In this document: positions 6,366-10,788 of the stretch, piece after piece
Layout of the letters: each line of letters opens with the position of its first letter
Position numbering within the stretch: the stretch's first letter is position 1
Source: an uncultured Clostridia bacterium
Lineage (GTDB): Bacteria; Bacillota_A; Clostridia; Christensenellales; CAG-138
Direction: 5' to 3'
DNA length: 10,788 nucleotides
NCBI GenBank assembly: GCA_946623765.1
Contig: CAMORL010000050.1
Location: 1-10,788 of the forward strand
Translations under genes and position numbers: made by a program
The notes under the pieces: model-generated
What the model saw: only the letters and a program-made list of their open reading frames with translations
Database searches by the model: none
Told to the model about the DNA's origin: nothing

Positions 6366-7214
6366 TTATTTTCGGTAGAACAGAATGCCGATGCAGTTCG
6401 GTCCGCAGTGCGAGGAGACCGTGCAGCCGGCACGGGTATGAATGATCTCCTTGAACGGCGCGTTTTTCAGGACCGTTTCTTCGACGACGCTGCGGATTTC
6501 GTCGCTGCAGCCGGAGTCGGTGATGAAGATCCGGCGAAGGTCCAGAGAATCCTTGTCTGCGAGTTTGTCGTTGACGTACCGCACGACCGCGTGCTCAAAC
6601 GAGCAGCGGTATTTTTTGTCTACGCCCATGGTGCCGTCGTGCCTGACCTGGATCGACGGTTTGAGGTTCAGAAGATTCGCGCCGAACGCGAGCAGGGAAT
6701 TGCAGCGTCCGCCGAGCGCAAGATAGCGGAGCGTGTCGAGCACGAAGCTGACGTCGAGTTTCTTTTTGCGCTCTTCGAGGATATCAAAGATCTCCTTAGC
6801 GGATTTGCCTTCGTCGCGCAGGATGCACGCGTCGAGCACGAGGTGTCCGATGCCGGTGGAAAGCGTGCGCGAATCGACGATGTACACGTTTTCAAAATCC
6901 TCGGCTGCAAGGCATGCGTTCTGATAACAGCTCGACATCTCGGCTGAGATCGTGAAATGCACGACGCCGTCATAGCCCTGTTCGCGGACGTCCCGGAAGA
7001 ACGACACATAATCGCCGACGTTGACCGCCGCGGTCTTCGGAATGGACTTTGTGCGTTCGACATAGCTGTAGATATCGTCGCGCGTGACCTCAATCGAATC
7101 CTTGAGGTCCTTGTCGCCGAGGCGGATATACAGCGGGGTGATGGCAATGTCGTACTGCTCGATGAGCTCCGGGCTCAGGTCGCAGGTGCTGTCAGCTGAA
7201 ATGCGGATACGCAT
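6366..7214 (-). CDS. DegV-family fatty-acid-binding protein
   Basis: The 282-residue soluble protein has the DegV/EDD fold signature: SADSTCDLSPELIEQYDI at the N-terminus, an SIPKTAAVN segment, FTISAEMSSCYQNA, and VDSRTLSTGIGHL. The C-terminal HCGPNCIGILFY closes the lipid pocket in the family. DegV/FakB proteins bind a fatty acid. Where the kinase FakA is present, they present it for phosphorylation on the route to phospholipid. Many Clostridia carry several copies, so the lipid bound here cannot be named. FakA is not in this window. Start ATG 7214 is supported by CAGGAGG with 8-nt spacing. A strong promoter lies directly upstream, and no other gene shares its transcript. Placement beside a PAP2 lipid phosphatase is suggestive of membrane-lipid metabolism, but the genes have separate promoters. 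Confidence 0.93.
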   Translation of the reverse strand: MRIRISADSTCDLSPELIEQYDIAITPLYIRLGDKDLKDSIEVTRDDIYSYVERTKSIPKTAAVNVGDYVSFFRDVREQGYDGVVHFTISAEMSSCYQNACLAAEDFENVYIVDSRTLSTGIGHLVLDACILRDEGKSAKEIFDILEERKKKLDVSFVLDTLRYLALGGRCNSLLAFGANLLNLKPSIQVRHDGTMGVDKKYRCSFEHAVVRYVNDKLADKDSLDLRRIFITDSGCSDEIRSVVEETVLKNAPFKEIIHTRAGCTVSSHCGPNCIGILFYRK

Positions 7215-7247
7215 GGGGGAAATCCTCCTGATAAAACATAAGATACT

Positions 7248-7276
7248 ATTATGATAATAACATATTCTTTTGTCAA
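7248..7276 (-). promoter_or_regulatory. Strong sigma-A promoter of the degV-family gene
   Basis: On the minus strand a perfect TTGACA (7276-7271), a 17-bp spacer and CATAAT (7253-7248, 5 of 6) precede the gene. Initiation is expected near 7241, leaving a leader of about 27 nt that holds the CAGGAGG ribosome binding site. Confidence 0.85.
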
Positions 7277-7282
7277 GAGCAC

Positions 7283-7340
7283 TCTACCGATGACAAAAGA
7301 CCGTCTACCGGCAGGAGAATGCGGCTCTACTGTCGGTAGA
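7283..7340. repeat. Three TCTACCG repeats upstream of the degV promoter
   Basis: TCTACCGA at 7283-7290 and TCTACCGG at 7304-7311 are direct repeats with a 21-bp period. TCGGTAGA at 7333-7340 is an inverted copy. The nearest repeat ends 6 bp from the degV -35 element. In degV orientation the direct repeats are centred about 46 and 67 bp upstream of the predicted start. This could be an operator for an activator, or part of an RNA hairpin downstream of the ECF gene. No regulator can be named. Confidence 0.45.
7295..7339 (-). terminator. Weak terminator-like hairpin after ispE/ECF operon
   Basis: CTACCGGCAG (7305-7314) and CTGTCGGTAG (7330-7339) form a 10-bp stem with one G-U pair and a possible inner GAG/CTC extension. 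On the minus strand it follows the ECF gene stop by about 27 nt. It is followed by ACGGTCTTTTG, not by a clean U tract, so termination would be inefficient. The degV promoter lies just beyond. Confidence 0.4.
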
Positions 7341-7366
7341 ATGAACGGTTTTAACGGCTTTCGGGG

Positions 7367-7840
7367 TCAGACGGAAAAGCGGCGTTTTGTTGCGTGATCC
7401 GCGGAAAGTGCAAGTCCCGCGCCGACGGTCGCCTGCAGAAGATTCATCGGCAGATCCGCCCATGCGAAGTTTGCGAAGACGATCCGCTCGAACGCGAAAT
7501 AACCGAGCGGCACGATCAGCACGGCAAGGAACGCAAGGTATCTGCGTCCGCCCGAGAGATGCCGCCAAAGCAGCGAAAACACAAGCGCGGCAAGCCCCTT
7601 CACGGCAAACGTAACCGGCGCATACAGCGGAAATCCGACAAGGTCCGCAAGCATGCTGCCGACGCCTGCCGTCAGCGCCGCCCAGCCCGCAGGCAGCAGC
7701 ATGGCGGCAAGAAACACGCCGAAGTCGCCGAGATTCAGATACCCCGCCGGCAGCGGGATACGGATGAATGCGGTGAGCAGAAAGATCGCCGCGGCGAGCA
7801 CGCCCGCCGTTGCAAGAATCCGGATATGACGATCGTTCAT
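7367..7840 (-). CDS. ECF-transporter S component (substrate-binding membrane subunit)
   Basis: This 157-residue hydrophobic protein resembles the ECF riboflavin/HmpT-like S-component family (PF07155-type). It has about six membrane segments and the family pattern GYLNLGDFGVFLAAMLLPAG, then GSMLADLVGFPLYAPVTFAVKGLAALV. S components bind a vitamin or precursor with high affinity and pair with the EcfT/EcfA/EcfA' module, which is not in this window. That suggests use of a shared, unlinked energising module. The substrate cannot be told from sequence alone. The start at 7840 (MNDRHIRILATAG) is chosen because GAGG lies 5 nt upstream and because the gene then begins 7 bp after the ispE stop. The longer open frame to 7927 only overlaps ispE with a charged, non-membrane extension. 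The pairing with ispE is probably transcriptional, not functional. Confidence 0.85.
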   Translation of the reverse strand: MNDRHIRILATAGVLAAAIFLLTAFIRIPLPAGYLNLGDFGVFLAAMLLPAGWAALTAGVGSMLADLVGFPLYAPVTFAVKGLAALVFSLLWRHLSGGRRYLAFLAVLIVPLGYFAFERIVFANFAWADLPMNLLQATVGAGLALSADHATKRRFSV

Positions 7841-7847
7841 AACTGCC

Positions 7848-8669
7848 TCACAGGGAATAGCAGACCGTCGAAAACGCTGCGTCGGATACGGCGGGGAGCG
7901 CATGATTCGCCGCTTCTTCGCTTTCAAACAGACCGAAGACCGCGGAACCGCTGCCGGTCATCTGAGCGGCGATAGCGCCGGCGTCCAGCAGCTTTTGCTT
8001 CAGCGCGCCGATCTCCGGCACAAGCTCGATCGCGGCGGGCTCCAGAACGTTCTGCATGAGCGGCGCGAGAGCAGGAAGATCGCCCTTTGCAAGCGCGGCG
8101 ACGGCGGAAAGCGTCCTTACGCGCGGTCTCGGCAGCGGAAGACGGCTGAACAGCTCGCGCGTTGAAACGCCCTCGTTCGGCTTTGCAATCACAAACCACA
8201 GGCGTTTGCCGAGCGGAAACGGCGTCAGAAGCTCGCCGACGCCCTCGCACCGGCAGGTTCCGCCGACCAGGCAGAACGGCACGTCCGCACCGACCTCCAG
8301 AGCGATTTCCCGGAGCGTTCTGTCGTCCGCCATGCGATGCAGCCGCTGAAGTCCGCGCAGGACCGCGGCTGCGTCCGCACTGCCGCCGCCCATGCCTGCC
8401 TGCGCGGGGATGCGCTTTTCGCAGCGGATTTTCGCGCCGCAGCCGGTCGCCTGCTTATAGAGCACGGCGGCTTTGTACATCGTGTTTTCCTGCGGCAGCG
8501 TCATGCCGGTGACGTGCACGTCCACGGTGCGGGATTTTTCGATAAAGACGCGGTCGAACAGCGACACCGTCTGCATGACGGTGTCGAGGGCGTGATACCC
8601 GTCCTCGCGCTTATAGAGCACGCCGAGCGTCAGGTTCAGTTTGGCAAGCGCCAGTTCTTCGATAATCAT
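7848..8669 (-). CDS. ispE: 4-diphosphocytidyl-2-C-methyl-D-erythritol kinase
   Basis: IspE phosphorylates the 2-hydroxyl of 4-diphosphocytidyl-2-C-methylerythritol with ATP, a middle step of the MEP pathway to isoprenoid precursors. The 273-residue protein is a GHMP kinase of normal length. Features in order are the N-terminal substrate motif LALAKLNLTLGVL, EDGYHALDTVMQ, the ATP-binding glycine-rich loop PAQAGMGGGSADAAAVL near residues 87-103, GADVPFCLVGG, and the C-terminal QMTGSGSAVFGLF motif. The next in-frame Met is near residue 31, after the AKLNL motif, so ATG 8669 is the only credible start. There is no Shine-Dalgarno site before it, and the promoter -10 ends only 6 nt upstream. It is the first gene of a two-gene unit with the ECF S component. 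Confidence 0.96.
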   Translation of the reverse strand: MIIEELALAKLNLTLGVLYKREDGYHALDTVMQTVSLFDRVFIEKSRTVDVHVTGMTLPQENTMYKAAVLYKQATGCGAKIRCEKRIPAQAGMGGGSADAAAVLRGLQRLHRMADDRTLREIALEVGADVPFCLVGGTCRCEGVGELLTPFPLGKRLWFVIAKPNEGVSTRELFSRLPLPRPRVRTLSAVAALAKGDLPALAPLMQNVLEPAAIELVPEIGALKQKLLDAGAIAAQMTGSGSAVFGLFESEEAANHALPAVSDAAFSTVCYSL

Positions 8670-8675
8670 GCAAAA

Positions 8676-8704
8676 AGTATAACACGGCTTTTTTCGGAAC
8701 GCAA
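8676..8704 (-). promoter_or_regulatory. Extended -10 promoter of ispE, placing the start at or next to the ATG
   Basis: On the minus strand TGTTATACT gives an extended -10 (TATACT at 8681-8676). TTGCGT (8704-8699) lies at 17 bp as a weak -35. The usual 6-7 nt spacing puts +1 at or within a base or two of the A of the ispE start codon (8669), predicting a leaderless or nearly leaderless mRNA. Confidence 0.65.
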
Positions 8705-8713
8705 TAAAAACCC

Positions 8714-8742
8714 TTTTCCGATGCGGGAATTTGTGCTATACT
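8714..8742 (+). promoter_or_regulatory. Extended -10 promoter of the yycJ-rlmH-peptidase operon
   Basis: TGCTATACT gives an extended -10 (TATACT at 8737-8742). TTTTCC at 8714-8719, 17 bp upstream, is a weak -35. It diverges from the ispE promoter, with the two -10 elements about 60 bp apart. Expected initiation near 8749 leaves a leader of about 80 nt before yycJ. Confidence 0.6.
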
Positions 8743-8765
8743 GTCCAAAATGAGCGTCAGAGACA

Positions 8766-8812
8766 GGAAACCGTCGTCCCGGAGCGACTGCGGCGCGGTT
8801 TTCGCAATGACA
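8766..8812. repeat. Hairpin with CATTGCGA-type end in the yycJ leader
   Basis: GGAAACCG (8766-8773) pairs with CGGTTTTC (8796-8803) with one G-U, and inner GTCG/CGAC can pair too. Read on the minus strand it begins TTGTCATTGCGA, like the end of short interspersed repeats seen in many bacterial genomes. With one copy here its repeat nature cannot be shown. It would be transcribed as part of the yycJ 5' leader. Confidence 0.35.
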
Positions 8813-8831
8813 ATACTGAATCGGAGACCCT

Positions 8832-9614
8832 ATGAAACTTTGTCCCCTGTGCAGCGGTTCCTCCGGGAACGCAACCTACATCGAAGCGGGCGGCACGCGC
8901 ATTCTCATCGACGCGGGGCTGTCCTGCAAACGCATCACCGAGCTTCTTGAACGGATCGGCGTCGACGCCCGTTCGCTTTCCGGCATTTTCATTACGCACG
9001 AACACGACGATCATATTCGCGGCGTGAACATCCTGTCCAAAAAATACGATCTGCCGGTCTATGCCAACGCCGACACATGGTCGATGATGCGGGAAAAGCT
9101 CGGCGGCGTTGCGCCGAAAAACGTCTGTGTGTTCGAATCGGACCGTGATTTCTACCTCGCAGGCATGCGCGTGCTGCCGTTTTCCGTCCCGCACGACGCG
9201 ATCCACTGCGTGGGATTTACCGTCACGGCGGAAGGACATAAGGTCGGCGTCTGCACCGACCTCGGACATGTCGACGCGCGTATTCTTTCGATCCTCTCCG
9301 GCTGCGAACTGCTGTTGTTTGAAGCGAATCATGACGTCGATATGCTGATGGCGGGCAGCTATCCGTATCTGCTGAAGAAACGCATTCTGTCCGGAAACGG
9401 GCACATGAACAACGACGATTGCGGCAAAGCGCTCGTGAAGCTGTACGCAACCGGCGTGAAAAACGTGATCCTCGGGCATTTGAGCAAAGAGAACAACTAT
9501 CCCGAGCTTGCGATGGTCGCGGTGCGCGCCGCGCTTGAGGAAGCCGGCATCGGCGACATGCAGATCGCCGTCGCCAGGCGCGAAGAACCGACGGGGGTGT
9601 TTGAACTCGCATGA
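8832..9614 (+). CDS. yycJ: YycJ/WalJ-type metallo-beta-lactamase-fold hydrolase
   Basis: The 260-residue cytoplasmic protein has the YycJ (WalJ/VicX) pattern. It starts CPLCSGSSGNATYIEAG with ILIDAGLSCK, then the metal site THEHDDH (His56, His58, Asp60, His61). YANADTWSMM and the C-terminal GHLSKENNYPELA follow. In Bacillus and relatives yycJ/walJ lies in the walRK cell-wall regulatory locus near rlmH, and the protein has been linked to cell division and DNA repair as a 5' exonuclease. Here it keeps the rlmH neighbour, but no walR or walK is seen. ATG 8832 has GGAG 5 nt upstream. It overlaps the rlmH start by 4 bp (ATGA), so the two are translationally coupled. Confidence 0.92.
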   Translation: MKLCPLCSGSSGNATYIEAGGTRILIDAGLSCKRITELLERIGVDARSLSGIFITHEHDDHIRGVNILSKKYDLPVYANADTWSMMREKLGGVAPKNVCVFESDRDFYLAGMRVLPFSVPHDAIHCVGFTVTAEGHKVGVCTDLGHVDARILSILSGCELLLFEANHDVDMLMAGSYPYLLKKRILSGNGHMNNDDCGKALVKLYATGVKNVILGHLSKENNYPELAMVAVRAALEEAGIGDMQIAVARREEPTGVFELA

Positions 9615-10087
9615 CCGTTCGCATCGTCTGTGTCGGAAAACTGAAGGAGCGTTATTTCGAGGACGCCTGCGCCGAATTTCAAAAGCGGCTTTCCCGGTTC
9701 TGTACGCTGGAGATCGCCGAAATGCCGGATGAAAAAGCGCCGGAATCCCTGCATCCCGCGGAAGAGGTGCAGGTGAAAGAAAAGGAAGGGAAGCGCATTC
9801 TGAAGTGCATCGGGCAGAAGGACTTCGTCGTCGCGCTCGCAATCGACGGGAAGCAGATGACGTCCGAAGCCTTTGCCGCGTTTTTGGAGGAAAAAGAAGT
9901 CGAAGCGCGTCCGCTGACGTTCGTGATCGGCGGGTCTTTGGGACTGTCCGACGAGGTCTATGCCCGCGCAAATATGCGGATCTCATTTTCCAAAATGACC
10001 TTTCCGCACCGCATCGCGCGGCTTTTGCTTCTCGAACAGCTCTATCGCGGCTGCAAGATCCGCGCGCACGAAGCCTACCATAAGTAA
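9611..10087 (+). CDS. rlmH: 23S rRNA (pseudouridine1915-N3)-methyltransferase
   Basis: RlmH is a small SPOUT-family (knotted) methyltransferase that uses SAM to methylate pseudouridine 1915 in helix 69 of 23S rRNA on assembled 70S ribosomes. The 158-residue length is standard. Recognised features are the N-terminal MTVRIVCVGKLKERYF, the SAM-binding knot segment FVIGGSLGLSDEV, and SKMTFPHRIARLLLLEQLYRG near the end. The C-terminal YHK is kept, but the usual xPYH tail reads EAYHK here, with Ala in place of Pro. The start overlaps the yycJ stop (ATGA). The nearest purine-rich stretch, GGGGG at 9593-9597, is 13 nt away, so translation probably relies on coupling. The stop abuts the next gene's ATG with no gap. 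Confidence 0.96.
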   Translation: MTVRIVCVGKLKERYFEDACAEFQKRLSRFCTLEIAEMPDEKAPESLHPAEEVQVKEKEGKRILKCIGQKDFVVALAIDGKQMTSEAFAAFLEEKEVEARPLTFVIGGSLGLSDEVYARANMRISFSKMTFPHRIARLLLLEQLYRGCKIRAHEAYHK

Positions 10088-10780
10088 ATGGACGCGGGAA
10101 AAACCATCAACGTCGCCGGCATCGAGGCGACGATCATACGGAAAAAGGTCAAAAACGTCCGCGTCACCATCGTTCCGCCGGACGGGACGGTCCGCGTGAC
10201 CGCGCCGAAGCTGTATCCGGAACGGATGATCCGCGCGTTCCTTGCGGAAAAGGCGAACTGGATCCGCACGCATGTCGAAAAGGTGCGCCGAAGCCACGCG
10301 GACGAACCGAGACAATTTGTTTCCGGCGAAACGGTCAGACTCTTCGGTCAGGCGTTTCCGCTTGAAGTCAGAACACAGCAGAAAAAGAACCGCGTTACGC
10401 TCGAAGCCGACCGCATCGTACTGTTTCTGAGAACGGATGCGCCGCCCGAGAAGCGCGAGGCGATCCTGAACGAATGGCTGCGCGAGCGGCTGAAAACCGA
10501 GATCGAGCATTATCTGCCGCTGTGGAGCGAGCGCACGGGGCTTGTGCCCAACGAATGGACCGTGCGCGACATGACCTCACGCTGGGGAAGCTGCAACACA
10601 AGGACGAAAAAGATTACGCTGAACCTGCAGCTGTCGCGCTATCCGCTGATCTGCCTCGAATACGTGATTCTGCACGAGCTTTGCCACATTCGCGTGCACG
10701 GGCACGGGGCGGAGTTCAAAGCACTGCTCGACCGATATATGCCGGACTGGAAGGCAAGGAAAAAGATACTGAACGGATAA
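10088..10780 (+). CDS. YgjP-type (SprT-like, DUF45) zinc metallopeptidase family protein
   Basis: The 230-residue soluble protein matches the YgjP-like metallopeptidase family (PF01863). The N-terminal half is a beta-rich domain with IIRKKVKNVRVTIVPPDG and VRVTAPK. The C-terminal half has the family block MTSRWGSCNTRTKKITLNLQL followed by YVILHELCHIRVHGHGAEF. The zinc ligands are expected to be His196 and His200 of HELCH plus His206, with Glu197 as the general base. The substrate in this family is not established. The N-terminus shows no signal peptide. ATG 10088 follows directly on the rlmH TAA, without a good Shine-Dalgarno site, so it should be read as the last visible gene of the yycJ-rlmH operon. 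Its stop is 8 bp before the end of the window, so any terminator or further gene is out of view. Confidence 0.92.
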   Translation: MDAGKTINVAGIEATIIRKKVKNVRVTIVPPDGTVRVTAPKLYPERMIRAFLAEKANWIRTHVEKVRRSHADEPRQFVSGETVRLFGQAFPLEVRTQQKKNRVTLEADRIVLFLRTDAPPEKREAILNEWLRERLKTEIEHYLPLWSERTGLVPNEWTVRDMTSRWGSCNTRTKKITLNLQLSRYPLICLEYVILHELCHIRVHGHGAEFKALLDRYMPDWKARKKILNG

Positions 10781-10788
10781 ATAAGAGC

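Noticed and set aside
7841..7927. N-terminal extension of the ECF S component by 29 codons
   Set aside because: The extension overlaps ispE, is basic and non-hydrophobic, and lacks a ribosome binding site, whereas ATG 7840 has one and fits the family start.
8670..8831. A riboswitch in the divergent ispE/yycJ region
   Set aside because: The ispE side has essentially no leader, and the yycJ leader of about 80 nt shows one simple hairpin with no known aptamer pattern and no terminator.
8750..8950. A 66-codon plus-strand frame starting near the predicted yycJ transcription start
   Set aside because: It overlaps the well-supported yycJ start out of frame, has no Shine-Dalgarno site and an Arg/His-rich composition typical of a chance frame in GC-rich DNA.
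8757..9986. A 409-codon minus-strand open frame opposite yycJ and rlmH
   Set aside because: It runs across two well-identified genes on the other strand, and its translation is Arg/His-rich with no family signature.
1..10788. Defence system, CRISPR array, prophage or transposon
   Set aside because: No regularly spaced repeats, transposase, integrase, nuclease-helicase or toxin-antitoxin signature was seen on either strand. The genes present are metabolic, envelope and housekeeping types.

Overview
The window is a compact, GC-rich bacterial chromosome segment with short intergenic gaps, strong Shine-Dalgarno sites and factor-independent terminators. The gene families suggest a member of the Bacillota, most likely an anaerobic Clostridia-type gut bacterium: split FtcD/FchA histidine catabolism, a DegV protein, an ECF-transporter S component, YycJ next to RlmH, and lipoprotein serpins. 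The order and genus cannot be told from the sequence. I see no rRNA, tRNA, insertion sequence, CRISPR array or phage gene.

Layout. (1) Positions 1-2398 (+) carry the last three steps of histidine breakdown: the 3' part of glutamate formimidoyltransferase, imidazolonepropionase (HutI) and formimidotetrahydrofolate cyclodeaminase (FchA). Together they turn imidazolone propionate into glutamate, ammonia and methenyl-THF. (2) Positions 2436-5205 (+) carry two tandem, diverged serpins, each with a lipoprotein-type signal peptide. The first follows fchA by 37 bp with no visible terminator and may be read from the hut transcript. A strong terminator then separates it from the second. (3) Positions 5274-7214 (-) carry a PAP2-family membrane phosphatase and a DegV-family fatty-acid-binding protein, each with a good promoter and terminator. 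(4) Positions 7367-8669 (-) carry ispE (MEP isoprenoid pathway) followed by an ECF-transporter S component, read from a promoter that would start the mRNA at or next to the ispE ATG. (5) Positions 8832-10780 (+) are a tightly packed operon: a YycJ/WalJ-type metallo-beta-lactamase-fold protein, RlmH (23S rRNA methyltransferase) and a YgjP-type zinc metallopeptidase.

The least ordinary part is the serpin pair. The two proteins share a scaffold but differ strongly in the reactive-centre loop: the first has an ordinary to slightly long loop, the second a longer loop rich in proline and acidic residues. Both have Gln where most serpins have the shutter His. They also differ in the tether between the lipid-anchor Cys and the serpin domain, about 80 residues in the first and about 30 in the second. 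Other points of interest are the possible leaderless ispE mRNA, a set of CTACCG repeats just upstream of the degV promoter, and a CATTGCGA-type hairpin in the yycJ leader. I found no clear evidence of a wholly new multi-gene system.
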